Shown in pieces: positions 14,990 to 23,557 of a stretch of DNA of 39,128 nucleotides. A model generated the notes under the pieces. It saw only the letters and a list, made by a program, of their open reading frames with translations, did no database searches and was not told the DNA's origin. Each line of letters starts with the position of its first letter. Positions within the stretch are counted from its first letter, which is position 1. The DNA lies in assembly GCA_947476425.1 (NCBI GenBank), contig CANJQJ010000028.1:1-39128 (forward strand). Reading direction: 5' to 3'. The stretch comes from Sphingomonadaceae bacterium. Lineage in GTDB: Bacteria; Pseudomonadota; Alphaproteobacteria; Sphingomonadales; Sphingomonadaceae. The position numbers were made by a program, and so were the translations under genes.

Positions 14990-16836
14990 GACATCACCTT
15001 GTTGAGCGACGGGGTGAGGGGCTGGACCTTGCGGTCTTCGATCACGGTACTGATCGCATCCGCGATGAAGCGCGCGGTGATCGGCGTGCCGTCATAATGG
15101 AGCACGCGGATGAGCTTTTTCGGGTTGAGATCGCCTTCGTTGATCAGCATCGAGCGCAATTGCCCGCTCTCATTCTGCTCGACGACGAAGACCGCCTCAT
15201 GCGCGTCGATAAACGCGTTCACTTCGTCCGCGAACGGGAAGCCACGCACGCGCAATGCATCCACGTGGACATTGTCGGCTTCCATCTGGGCGAGTGCCTC
15301 GGCCATCGCCGGGCTGGTCGAGCCGTAATGGATCACGCCGTAGCGCGTCGATTGCGAGGCCTCGGCCAGCACCGGCGCCGGAATCAGCTTGCGCGCTGTA
15401 TCTTGCTTTCGACGCAGCCGTTCCATGTTGTAGACATAGTCCTGGCCGGCCTCGCTATACTTGGCATAGGCGTTGCGCGTGGTGCCGCGTGTGAAGAACG
15501 CGCCCTTGCTCGGGTGCGTGCCGGGAATGGTGCGGTACGGAATGCCGTCGCCATCGACATCGAGGTAGCGACCGAAACTCTTGCCCTCGTCCAGTTCTTC
15601 CGCCGACATGACCTTGCCGCGATCGTAGCAACGGCTGTCGTCCCAGTCGAACGGCGCGCAGAGCCGATCGTTCATGCCGATGTCGAGATCGGTCATGATG
15701 AACACCGGGGTCTGCAGCCGCTCGGCGAGATCGAACGACTGCGCCGCAAACGTGAAGCACTCATGGGGATCCTCGGGGAACAGCAGCACGTGCCGCGTAT
15801 CGCCATGCGATGCGTAGGCGCACGCGACCAGATCGGATTGCTGCGTCCGCGTCGGCATGCCGGTGGAGGGCCCGCCCCGCTGGACGTTGACGATAACCGC
15901 CGGGATCTCCGCGAAATAGGCGAGGCCGATAAACTCCTGCATCAACGAAATGCCTGGCCCGGAGGTCGCGGTGAAAGCGCGCACGCCGTTCCAGCCGGCA
16001 CCGATCACCATGCCGATCGAGGCCAGCTCGTCCTCGGCCTGGACAATCGCATAGCGCGCGGCGCCACTATCGGGATCGGTGCGATATTTGCGGCAATAGG
16101 CGCTGAACGCCTCGATCACCGAGGTCGAGGGCGTGATCGGATACCAGGCGGCGACAGTAGCGCCACCATAGACCGCACCGAGGCCGACCGCGCTGTTGCC
16201 GTCGATGAAGATCCTGTCCCCAACCCCATTGCTTCGTTCGATCCGCAGCCCGAGCGGACAGGCGAAATGCTCGCGCGCATGATCATAGCCGATCTTCGCG
16301 GCGCGGCGGTTGCCCTCGATGAGCTTGTCCTTGCCGCGATATTGCTGCGCAATAAGCTGCTCGACGACTGCGAACTCCATGTCGAGCAGCGCGGTAAGCA
16401 CGCCGACATACATGATGTTCTTGAACAGCGCCCGCTGGGTCGGATTGGCGAACTCCTTCGCGCAGATCGCGGTGAGCGGGACGCCGATCACGTTGATGTC
16501 ATCGCGAAACTTCGATCGCGGCAGCTCGCGCGTCGAGTCATAGACAAGATAGCCGCCCGGCTCGATCTCGGCGATGTCGCGATCCCAGGTTTGCGCATTG
16601 AGCGCGACCATCAGGTCGCAACCGCCGCGCCGTCCGTTCCAGCCCTCGGCAGAGACGCGCAGTTCATACCATGTCGGCATGCCCTGGATGTTCGACGGGA
16701 AGATGTTGCGCGGGGCAACCGGCACACCCATTCGGATGATCGCGCGCGCGAACATCTCGTTGGCCGAGGCGGAACCCGATCCGTTGACGTTGGCGAACTT
16801 GATGACGAAATCATTGGTAGCGGTAATGGCAATCAT
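14986..16836 (-). CDS. korA: 2-oxoacid:ferredoxin oxidoreductase, fused gamma-alpha subunit
   Basis: 616 residues from the ATG at 16836; the longer open frame to 16932 would lie inside the upstream gene. Residues 1 to about 190 form the gamma domain (FANVNGSGSASANEMFARAI, a glycine-rich opening). From about 220 comes the pyrimidine-binding alpha domain with YPITPSTSVIEAF, QAEDELASIGMVIGAGWNG, TSGPGISLM and RGGPSTGMPTRTQQSDL, all signatures of KorA-type proteins. Start codon is 8 bases after the stop of the flavo-iron-sulfur gene and the end overlaps korB, so the three genes form one operon. Substrate (2-oxoglutarate versus other 2-oxoacids) cannot be fixed by eye. Confidence 0.93.
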   Translation of the reverse strand: MIAITATNDFVIKFANVNGSGSASANEMFARAIIRMGVPVAPRNIFPSNIQGMPTWYELRVSAEGWNGRRGGCDLMVALNAQTWDRDIAEIEPGGYLVYDSTRELPRSKFRDDINVIGVPLTAICAKEFANPTQRALFKNIMYVGVLTALLDMEFAVVEQLIAQQYRGKDKLIEGNRRAAKIGYDHAREHFACPLGLRIERSNGVGDRIFIDGNSAVGLGAVYGGATVAAWYPITPSTSVIEAFSAYCRKYRTDPDSGAARYAIVQAEDELASIGMVIGAGWNGVRAFTATSGPGISLMQEFIGLAYFAEIPAVIVNVQRGGPSTGMPTRTQQSDLVACAYASHGDTRHVLLFPEDPHECFTFAAQSFDLAERLQTPVFIMTDLDIGMNDRLCAPFDWDDSRCYDRGKVMSAEELDEGKSFGRYLDVDGDGIPYRTIPGTHPSKGAFFTRGTTRNAYAKYSEAGQDYVYNMERLRRKQDTARKLIPAPVLAEASQSTRYGVIHYGSTSPAMAEALAQMEADNVHVDALRVRGFPFADEVNAFIDAHEAVFVVEQNESGQLRSMLINEGDLNPKKLIRVLHYDGTPITARFIADAISTVIEDRKVQPLTPSLNKVMS

Positions 16837-16844
16837 ATCTTCAA

Positions 16845-18617
16845 TCACTCCGCGCCCGCATGGGCAACCAGCCAGTCGACTTTCTGCATGTCCCACGCAT
16901 TGGTTGGGCAGCGCTCGGAACAGAGCCCACAATGCAGGCAGATATTCTCGTCCTTGACCATCACGCGCCCGGTCTTGAGCCCACCGGCTACGTACAGCGG
17001 CTGTTCGAGATTGGGGGCGGGCACCTTGAGTCGGCCGCGCAGGTCATCCTCGTCGCCATCGTCGGTGAAGGTGATGCATTCGGTCGGGCAGATATCGACG
17101 CAGCTGTCGCATTCGATGCAAGTCTGCGGCGTGAACACCGTTGCCATGTCGCAGTTGAGGCAGCGTTCGGCCTCGGCGCAGGCCTTTTTCACATCGAAGC
17201 CAAGCTCCAGCTCCAGCCGGACGTCCTTGAGCGCCAGTTCGAGAGAGCGGACCGGGACCTTCTGGCGATCCTCCTCCGAAATCTCGTTGTCATAGGCCCA
17301 TTCGTGGAGGCCCATCTTCTGGCTGGCGAGCGTGATCCGGTCCGGCGGACGGTTGTTGACGTCCTCGCCCTTGCAGAACAGGTCGATCGAGATCGCCGCG
17401 TCATGGCCCTGTGCCACCGCAGTGATGATGTTCTTGGGGCCAAGCGCGGAATCGCCGCCGAAGAAGATGTTGGGAATTGTCGACTGCAGTGTCTTCTCGC
17501 CGAGCACCGGCAGGTCCCAGCGATCGAATTCAAGCCCGATGTCGCGCTCGATCCACGGGAAGGTGTTTTCCTGGCCGATCGCGATCAGCACTTCGTCGCA
17601 AGGGACGGTTTCCATCCGCCCGGTCGGGACGAGCGAGCGCTTGCCGTGCGCATCATGCTGCACTTCGACATGCTCGAAGGTCACCCCGGTCAGCGTGCCG
17701 CCATCATGTTCGAACGCCATCGGCACCATGCAATTCTGGATGATGATGCCCTCGTGCAGCGCCTCGTCCTTTTCCCAGGGCGAGGCCTTCATCTCATCGA
17801 AACCCGAGCGGACGATCACGCGGACGTCCTCCGCGCCCAGGCGGCGCGCCGAGCGGCAGCAATCCATCGCTGTGTTGCCGCCGCCAAGCACGATGACGCG
17901 CTTGCCGACCGAATGGACATGGTCGAACGCGATGTTGGAAAGCCAGTCGATCCCGATATGGATGTTGGCGGCCGCTTCCTGCCGACCGGGCAGTTCGGCC
18001 TCGCGGCCACGCGGTGCGCCGGTGCCGACGAACACGGCATCCCAGCCCTCCGCATTGAGCGCACCGAGGCTCTCGATCCAGCTGTTGAGCCGGATATCGA
18101 CGTCGAGCGCTTCGACATAACCGCATTCCTCGTCGATCACGGCGTCCGGCAGGCGGAATTTCGGGATCTGGCTTCGCATCATGCCGCCGGCCGATTCGCC
18201 ACCATCGAACACGGTGACCTGATAGCCAAGCAAGGCGAGGTCGCGCGCGACTGTAAGCGATGCGGGGCCAGCCCCGACGCAGGCGATTCGCTTGCCATTC
18301 TTCTCGACCGGCGCCTTGGGCATCCGGCTGCTGATATCGCCCTTCAGATCGGCCGCCACGCGCTTCATCCGGCAGATCGCGACCGGCTCTTCATCGACGC
18401 GGCCGCGGCGACATGCTGGTTCGCAAGGACGATCGCATACCCGCCCGAGAATGCCCGGGAAGACATTGGACCACCAATTAATCTCGTAGGATTCCGCAAA
18501 TCGGCCCGCCGCGATCAAGCGCAGATATTCGGGTACTGGCGTATGGGCAGGGCAAGCCCACTGGCAGTCCACCACCTGATGGAGGTGATCCGGAGTTCCA
18601 GTGTCGATCCGTTTCAT
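16845..18617 (-). CDS. GltD-like FAD/NAD(P)H oxidoreductase with C-terminal 2x[4Fe-4S] ferredoxin domain
   Basis: 590 residues from the ATG at 18617 (MKRIDTGTPD); an upstream GTG at 18686 is less likely. The N-terminus has the glutamate-synthase-small-subunit cysteine pattern (C18, C22, C61, C65, C69). FAD loop GAGPAS at 115-120; second dinucleotide loop GGGNTAMDCCRSARRLGAEDV near 250-270. The C-terminal about 130 residues carry CIECDSCVDICP and CLHCGLCSERCP, a bacterial-type two-cluster ferredoxin domain, with an extra CLNC before them. It should pass electrons between ferredoxin clusters and NAD(P)H. Directly upstream of korAB, it is the probable electron acceptor or carrier for KorAB; whether it also feeds the P450 is a hypothesis. 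Confidence 0.92.
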   Translation of the reverse strand: MKRIDTGTPDHLHQVVDCQWACPAHTPVPEYLRLIAAGRFAESYEINWWSNVFPGILGRVCDRPCEPACRRGRVDEEPVAICRMKRVAADLKGDISSRMPKAPVEKNGKRIACVGAGPASLTVARDLALLGYQVTVFDGGESAGGMMRSQIPKFRLPDAVIDEECGYVEALDVDIRLNSWIESLGALNAEGWDAVFVGTGAPRGREAELPGRQEAAANIHIGIDWLSNIAFDHVHSVGKRVIVLGGGNTAMDCCRSARRLGAEDVRVIVRSGFDEMKASPWEKDEALHEGIIIQNCMVPMAFEHDGGTLTGVTFEHVEVQHDAHGKRSLVPTGRMETVPCDEVLIAIGQENTFPWIERDIGLEFDRWDLPVLGEKTLQSTIPNIFFGGDSALGPKNIITAVAQGHDAAISIDLFCKGEDVNNRPPDRITLASQKMGLHEWAYDNEISEEDRQKVPVRSLELALKDVRLELELGFDVKKACAEAERCLNCDMATVFTPQTCIECDSCVDICPTECITFTDDGDEDDLRGRLKVPAPNLEQPLYVAGGLKTGRVMVKDENICLHCGLCSERCPTNAWDMQKVDWLVAHAGAE

Positions 18618-18750
18618 GTGCAGCAAATCTCCAGCCGGTCGCGCCGGCGCCTCTCCAGATTCTGATCCCGGTAGACCCGGCATCACATATTGACGACATT
18701 TCTACGTGGCTTGGTGGACCACTCACACCTGTCTTGCGATGAGCGAGCGC

Positions 18751-18779
18751 GCTTATGAAAAGAATACCGCGATCGTCAA
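18751..18779 (-). promoter_or_regulatory. Candidate promoter for the flavo-iron-sulfur / korAB operon
   Basis: On the minus strand TTGACG (18779-18774) is followed after 17 bases by ATAAGC (18756-18751), a sigma-70-like -35 with a weak -10, about 135 bases before the ATG at 18617. Read by eye only. The rest of 18618-18819 shows no gene. Confidence 0.3.
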
Positions 18780-18819
18780 GTTGCTGCAGCATAGACCTCG
18801 GTAAAATCCGAAACCCTTC

Positions 18820-18913
18820 CGTCATCCCGACGAAAGTCGGGATCCATGGGACCCACAGGTCTCACGATCGAAGAACCTCCGCATCGTGGATCCCGGCGTC
18901 CGCCGGGATGACG
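18820..18913. repeat. 94-bp palindromic element, copy B
   Basis: Starts CGTCATCCCGAC, ends GCCGGGATGACG; two end hairpins (TCCCGAC-gaaa-GTCGGGA; TCCCGGC-gtcc-GCCGGGA) with the GGGACCCAC core between. Same length and orientation as the copies at 3756-3849 and 19182-19275. Lies 51 bases past the stop of the 51-codon gene. Confidence 0.88.
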
Positions 18914-18964
18914 ATTCACCGCTCGGGTTGGTGTGCGCGGCAGCGCGCCAAACGACTCCAGTGC

Positions 18965-19120
18965 CTATTTCGGTTCGGTGAACCGCTTCACCTTGACCGG
19001 CAGATCCTTCCCCTTGGTACGGCGCGACGGAAGTTGAACCGGATTTTTCTTCTTCCATTCAGCCCAAGTCATCGGACCATCAGGCGTGTCGATGATGCGG
19101 TCGTCGATCGAATCCGTCAT
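18965..19120 (-). CDS. Small conserved-looking protein, 51 residues, function unknown
   Basis: Runs from ATG 19120 to TAG 18965. The product begins MTDSIDDRIIDTPDGPMTWA, continues with EWKKKNPVQLPSRRTKGKD and ends VKVKRFTEPK. GAGAAGG lies 7 bases before the start, and the residue make-up (acidic start, very basic end, no low-complexity run) looks like a real protein. No signal peptide or membrane segment. The lysine/arginine-rich second half could bind nucleic acid or ribosomes, but I recognise no family and give no function. It is bracketed by direct copies of the 94-bp element (18820-18913 and 19182-19275), so the whole segment could have moved or duplicated as a unit. Single gene, same strand as both neighbours. 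Confidence 0.65.
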   Translation of the reverse strand: MTDSIDDRIIDTPDGPMTWAEWKKKNPVQLPSRRTKGKDLPVKVKRFTEPK

Positions 19121-19137
19121 ACCAAAGCCTTCTCGCT

Positions 19138-19275
19138 CGTCATCCCGACGCCCACCCTAGTCATCCCGACGCCCCCCCCTTCGTCATCCCGACAAAAGTC
19201 GGGATCCACGGGACCCACAATTCTCACGATCGAAGAACCACCGCAACGTGGATCCCGTCGTCCGCCGGAATGACG
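19138..19275. repeat. 94-bp palindromic element, copy C, with two leading partial copies
   Basis: The complete unit is 19182-19275 (CGTCATCCCGAC... to CCGGAATGACG; one mismatch in the right terminus). Two partial starts, CGTCATCCCGACGCC (19138) and GTCATCCCGACGCC (19160), precede it at short spacing, a stuttering also seen before the copies at 3756 and 36292. It sits between the TonB receptor stop and the 51-codon gene. Confidence 0.88.
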
Positions 19276-19287
19276 AATCAATTGATT

Positions 19288-21636
19288 CTAGAAAAACAGC
19301 TTGCGAAGGCTCAGCTTCACCGATCGCCCAAGCGGATCGAGGTAATCTGGTTGATAGCTGATCGGGGTGCCACCATTGCCGTCACGGACATGCTGGCGGC
19401 TATCGAACAGATTATCCACCGATAGCGTCAGGCGAGTACCACGCAGCAGGGGGAAACGCTCGGCCAGTTTGCGCTGCTGTCCCAGATTGGCGAAAAGCCT
19501 CAAGTCGAGCGTGGCAAGGTCGGAAAAATCCAGGTTCCGGGTGGGATCCGCCATGTTCCCACGGACCGTCGATGCACTTTGCCAGTTGCCCGAAACGCGC
19601 AGGCCAAGGCCATTGCGTGTCAGCCCCGCTCTTGCCTCGACCTTGTGCCGAGACTGGGCACCAAGATCGCCCCCAAGCAGATCGAGGAGCGGCCCTCCGG
19701 AACGGACGAGAATGTCGTCCCGCAACAGCCATGTATGATAGAGTGAGAGCGAAATACGGGTGCCGCGCCCTCCGGCGCCACCACCTCCCCCGCCAAAGCC
19801 GCCCCCAGCTGCCCCTCGCGTTCCCCCCGAACGATTATTGCCCTCGGCCGATCCGGCCGGAAAATATTGTCGCAGCGAAGTTGGCTGTCCGCCCGGTTCG
19901 CCCCGCTGACCAGGTGGCGGCGCCGAGAGCCGGCGGGAAAAATTGACGCCCCAGCGCAGTTCCTCGCGGTCCTCGCGCGCGAAATTGATCGGCCGCGCAT
20001 CAAGCTGAAGCAATCGGCCATCGGCGTCACGGGTGAACCGATCGGGAAATGCGCTCTCGATCGCAACTGTCGCAGCGGGAAATGCTGCAATCGGATTGTC
20101 GATGCGGCTGGTCGTGTAATCAACCACGATCGACAGTTCGAGCTTTTCAACTGGCTTGAGCGTCAACCCCGCCTTGAACAGGCGCCTGTCGTCCGCAACG
20201 AGATCTGGATTGCCTCCAGTCAGTCGGCTGATATCGACCGTCTCTCCACGGACATAATCGAACACGCGAGCGCCTGTGTTCAGGATCTGTGCGTCGCCGA
20301 GTTGCTGAACGGTGGGTGCGCCCTGATCATGCGTCATCGAGACGATCAGGTTGATCGGCTTGGCCGGGCTCCAGTTCAGTCCATAGCCGATCGTACGAAG
20401 CGTCCCGAAGTCACTGTGTCGATCCAGTGCGAGATTGAAATTCGCGGAGAGATTTCCGATGGGCGCAAGGACATGACCCCGACGGCTGGCGATCGGAATA
20501 TCGAGATTAAATTCTCCGGACGCGGTGTTTCGCTCGAGATCACTCGAACTGTTCAGCCCGGACCGTATGGAATCTGCCGAAAAAGCGCGCTGCGTATCGC
20601 CAAGCGTGAAGGTTGCGGCAAGTGGACCGGCCGGAAGGGCGAACAGCGTTCCGTTGGTAACGAGTTGGAGATCGCCGGTATTGGCGATCGAACGAGCGCG
20701 ATCCTGCGGGGAGATCGCAACGCCGGTCTCGGTCAGCGTGCGGCTTTCCAGGCGATCGTAATTGCCGACAAGAGTCCATTGCCAGGACGCAATATCGCCC
20801 GCCAGGGTAAGGCCCAGATGGCCGGTATAATCCCTCCCCGCCTGGCTGAGCCCGACGGGCAGTCCACCCCGCGTCGTGGATGAATCGCGGCCGTCGTAGC
20901 GCAGCGAACCGTTGATCGTCGTGGCGATGTTACCAAGCAGCGTGCGATTCAACACTGCATTCACGCCAAGCGTTTCGGTTTCGGGGAGGAGCGTGCGGAA
21001 GCGGCCGAGATCGCCCACGATGTCCCGTTCGCTTTCGAAAAGCGCTGAGCTATGGGCATAGTCTAGCGCAACATTGAGCCGCCCGGCGGGATCGATCCGT
21101 AGCAGGCTCGCGCTCGCCTTCGGGCTGAACTGACCGCCCTCGGTTGGCGCCGCGGCCTCGGCCTCGGCAGTCACCGCCTTGAAGCGGCTCCTCAGGACGA
21201 TGTTCACGACCTTCTGGTTGGCGCGATAGCCATATTTGAGCCCGACCTCCTCGGGCAGGATGTCGACACGGCGGATCGCCTCGGTTGGAATGTCCCGGAT
21301 CTCGGAAAAGCTCGAGACTCGTTTTCCATTGAGCAATACCACCGGACTCTCGCCGCCGCGTCCCTGCCCGCTCCCGGTCTGGGGCGCCAATTCGGTAAGA
21401 AGCTCGGCGATCGAACTTACGCCAAGCGATCGGACGTCGCCCGCCGACAGCGTGACTTCGGCCGCAATATCGCCCTTCACCGCGCCAAGCAGTCGTTGCC
21501 CGGTGACAGTGATCACGTCGCTATCGGTGTCGACATCGCCTTCCGCATTGGCTGGAGCTTGGCGCGCCTGCGCCAATGCGAGCGTCGAAGATCCGCACAA
21601 GATCAACCCGAGAAGGCACGAAATATTGCGGATCAT
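19288..21636 (-). CDS. TonB-dependent outer-membrane receptor with a glycine-rich insert
   Basis: About 782 residues from the ATG at 21636, chosen because AGGGA lies upstream and the product then opens with a signal peptide (MIRNISCLLGLILCGSSTLA, cleavage near AQA). The plug domain starts at ITVTGQRLLG and includes SIAELLTELAPQTGSG, VVLLNGKRVSSF and RRVDILPEEVGLKYGY. The rest is beta-barrel strands ending in a terminal aromatic, LRKLFF. Around bases 19762-19830 the barrel contains an unusual run, mostly glycine (AAGGGFGGGGGGAGGRG), presumably an extracellular loop. No ligand can be assigned. It follows the PepSY gene by about 100 bases, so it may belong to the iron operon or have its own promoter. 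Confidence 0.88.
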   Translation of the reverse strand: MIRNISCLLGLILCGSSTLALAQARQAPANAEGDVDTDSDVITVTGQRLLGAVKGDIAAEVTLSAGDVRSLGVSSIAELLTELAPQTGSGQGRGGESPVVLLNGKRVSSFSEIRDIPTEAIRRVDILPEEVGLKYGYRANQKVVNIVLRSRFKAVTAEAEAAAPTEGGQFSPKASASLLRIDPAGRLNVALDYAHSSALFESERDIVGDLGRFRTLLPETETLGVNAVLNRTLLGNIATTINGSLRYDGRDSSTTRGGLPVGLSQAGRDYTGHLGLTLAGDIASWQWTLVGNYDRLESRTLTETGVAISPQDRARSIANTGDLQLVTNGTLFALPAGPLAATFTLGDTQRAFSADSIRSGLNSSSDLERNTASGEFNLDIPIASRRGHVLAPIGNLSANFNLALDRHSDFGTLRTIGYGLNWSPAKPINLIVSMTHDQGAPTVQQLGDAQILNTGARVFDYVRGETVDISRLTGGNPDLVADDRRLFKAGLTLKPVEKLELSIVVDYTTSRIDNPIAAFPAATVAIESAFPDRFTRDADGRLLQLDARPINFAREDREELRWGVNFSRRLSAPPPGQRGEPGGQPTSLRQYFPAGSAEGNNRSGGTRGAAGGGFGGGGGGAGGRGTRISLSLYHTWLLRDDILVRSGGPLLDLLGGDLGAQSRHKVEARAGLTRNGLGLRVSGNWQSASTVRGNMADPTRNLDFSDLATLDLRLFANLGQQRKLAERFPLLRGTRLTLSVDNLFDSRQHVRDGNGGTPISYQPDYLDPLGRSVKLSLRKLFF

Positions 21637-21735
21637 GACATTCCCTAAGTATCGGAAGTTTGTTGCATAATTGAGGCGCACAGCCTGCGTGCGTTGCACC
21701 GGGGATGTTTTCTGGAAGCTGAACCGAATCCCTGT

Positions 21736-22851
21736 TCAGGGCGTGGCGACCACCTTTTGGTTCTGCCGGCTGGCAAGATCATTGCGCCAGAGACGGGCTC
21801 GCCACCACATGATCACGCCGGTCAATGCCAGCCCCGCCGGCAACAGGCCGCCGAGAAAAATCACGATCTGCCACGCAATGCCCATTCCGGTTCCGTCGTG
21901 GATGCGGCGCATCAGTCGGCCGGTGGCGTCGGGTTGCGGACCGGTTGATTTGCTCCGCTCGGACGTCCCCTTCGCATCATCAACGGCTATCGTCACCGGT
22001 CCATCCTTGGTCTTGAACCCAAGCGTCCATGTCGCCCGCTGATCGGTTGGCCATTCCATCGATTTCAACTGGCCTGCCTCGAGCGATCGTGCCCTCGCAA
22101 TTGCCTCGTCAATCGACTGCACCGATTTTGCGAGCGGCATTGCTCGCATCTTCGCCATTCGCCCAGCCACATCGACGGGCCCATTACCGAAGAGCGCCGG
22201 GAAACTGATCCATGCGCCAGTCAGAGAAAGCACGAAAAGCGGCAGCGCGATCCAGAAGCCCATCATGTGATGAAGATTGGTGTCGAAATTACGATGCCGT
22301 CGCCAGCGCACGCCGCGAAGCGCGCTGCCGACGGTGGGCCACCAGAGCCATAGGCCGGAAATCGACGAGACCAGCATCGCGAAGCCAAGCGCACCAACAA
22401 TCGTTCGGCCGACGCCCGGCACCATCATGTTGCCGTGGATATTGTGAAGGGTGCGGACCAGCCCGGCATCGCTTCGCGCCTTGTCCAGCACATGCGCGTT
22501 GGCGGGATCGAGCCAGACCATGATTCGCACCGGCCGGCCGCCCTCGCGCGCACTGGGCTTGCGGGGCTGGGTGGCTGTTATGAGCACTGGCTCGCCATGT
22601 TCGAAGCGCATGCTGGCAATTCGTTCGCCGTCCGTAAGCGCGGCAAGCGCCGAATCGACGTAAGCAGGCGGAGTCAGCTTCGGTTCGGCGGCGGTCACCG
22701 CATAACGGCCGGGATTGAGCGCCTTGTCGAGCGCATCGTGCCAGACCAGCGCCGCCCCGGAGATGCACAGCGGCAATATGAGAATCGCGAGGGCAAGCCC
22801 GATCCACTTGTGAAACTGGAACCAGAGGTTGCGCAGGCCGAGCTTCGTCAC
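21736..22851 (-). CDS. PepSY-associated membrane protein (PiuB-like, iron uptake)
   Basis: 371 residues from a GTG at 22851 (VTKLGLRNLWFQFHKWIGLA), 23 bases after the piuC stop; longer frames upstream would sit inside piuC. Four membrane segments: ALAILILPLCISGAALVW, VGALGFAMLVSSISGLWLWW, FWIALPLFVLSLTGAWI and IVIFLGGLLPAGLALTGVIMW (each read separately). Conserved histidines FHKWIG, LHNIHGNM, LHHMMGF and RRIHDG fit the PepSY_TM family, implicated in reductive release of iron from siderophores at the inner membrane (FoxB/PiuB type). Context with a catecholate receptor and PiuC supports this role; ferrisiderophore reduction is inference. Confidence 0.85.
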   Translation of the reverse strand: MTKLGLRNLWFQFHKWIGLALAILILPLCISGAALVWHDALDKALNPGRYAVTAAEPKLTPPAYVDSALAALTDGERIASMRFEHGEPVLITATQPRKPSAREGGRPVRIMVWLDPANAHVLDKARSDAGLVRTLHNIHGNMMVPGVGRTIVGALGFAMLVSSISGLWLWWPTVGSALRGVRWRRHRNFDTNLHHMMGFWIALPLFVLSLTGAWISFPALFGNGPVDVAGRMAKMRAMPLAKSVQSIDEAIARARSLEAGQLKSMEWPTDQRATWTLGFKTKDGPVTIAVDDAKGTSERSKSTGPQPDATGRLMRRIHDGTGMGIAWQIVIFLGGLLPAGLALTGVIMWWRARLWRNDLASRQNQKVVATP

Positions 22852-22873
22852 CGTTATCGATTCCCCGTATTGT

Positions 22874-23557
22874 TCAGCAGTCGGCCCATTGCCGCAGCAG
22901 ATTGTGATAAACCCCGGTAAGCTGGATGATCGCCGGATCGTCATGGCCCGTACGGGCCGCGAGCGACTGGATGCCATTATCGAGATCGAATAGCGTGCCA
23001 CGCGCGGCATCGCTTCGGACCATTGATTGCATCCAGAAGAAACTCGCCACCCGCCGCCCCCGCGTCACCGGGCGGACACTGTGCAGGGAGGACGAGGGGT
23101 ACAGGATCATGTGCCCGGCCGGGAGCTTCACCGCACTCGTGCCGAACTGGCCCTCGATGATAATTTCTCCCCCGTCATATGCACAATGATCCTCAAGAAA
23201 GAGCGTCGCGGAAAGATCGGATCGAATGCGAAAATCGGTCCCTCGCTGGATTCGAATCGCTGCATCGACATGCATTCCGAAAGACTCGCCCTCGCCATAA
23301 CTGTTGAACAGCGGGGGAAAGACCTTGAGCGGCAAAGCCGCGGCAATAAACAACGGCGATCGCCCCAACGCATCGAGGATGATGGATCCCGCCTCGCATG
23401 CCTGAGCGCTATCCTCGGGAAGCTGCCTGTTATTCTTGGCGAGTGCGGATTGGTGCCCCGAAGTCGCGTTGCCGTCGATCCATTCGGCGGAATCGATGAG
23501 CGTCCGCACCCGCGCAACGCCTGCGGCATCGAGCACATCGGGGATGACATGCATCAT
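22874..23557 (-). CDS. piuC: PKHD-type Fe(II)/2-oxoglutarate dioxygenase, PiuC/YbiX family
   Basis: 227 residues, the family length. Iron ligands H96 and D98 (FGMHVDAA) and H159 (SSLHSVRPV), with the 2-oxoglutarate-binding arginine in VTRGRR (168-169). Also typical: [19 protein letters not shown] and AYDGGEIII. The family is iron-regulated and linked to siderophore receptors in enterobacteria and pseudomonads; its substrate is not settled. ATG at 23557 overlaps the Sel1-gene stop by 4 bases. The order receptor / Sel1 / PiuC / PepSY matches the piuA-piuC neighbourhood of Pseudomonas. Confidence 0.93.
   Translation of the reverse strand: MMHVIPDVLDAAGVARVRTLIDSAEWIDGNATSGHQSALAKNNRQLPEDSAQACEAGSIILDALGRSPLFIAAALPLKVFPPLFNSYGEGESFGMHVDAAIRIQRGTDFRIRSDLSATLFLEDHCAYDGGEIIIEGQFGTSAVKLPAGHMILYPSSSLHSVRPVTRGRRVASFFWMQSMVRSDAARGTLFDLDNGIQSLAARTGHDDPAIIQLTGVYHNLLRQWADC

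Noticed and set aside
16837-16932. Extended N-terminus of KorA
   Set aside because: It would overlap the 3' end of the upstream gene by about 90 bases; MIAITATNDF at 16836 fits the family start.
15097-18665. Very long open frames on the plus strand opposite korA and the flavo-iron-sulfur gene (about 730 and 600 codons)
   Set aside because: They mirror the GC-rich third positions of the real genes, have arginine/aspartate-rich, domain-free translations and no ribosome sites.
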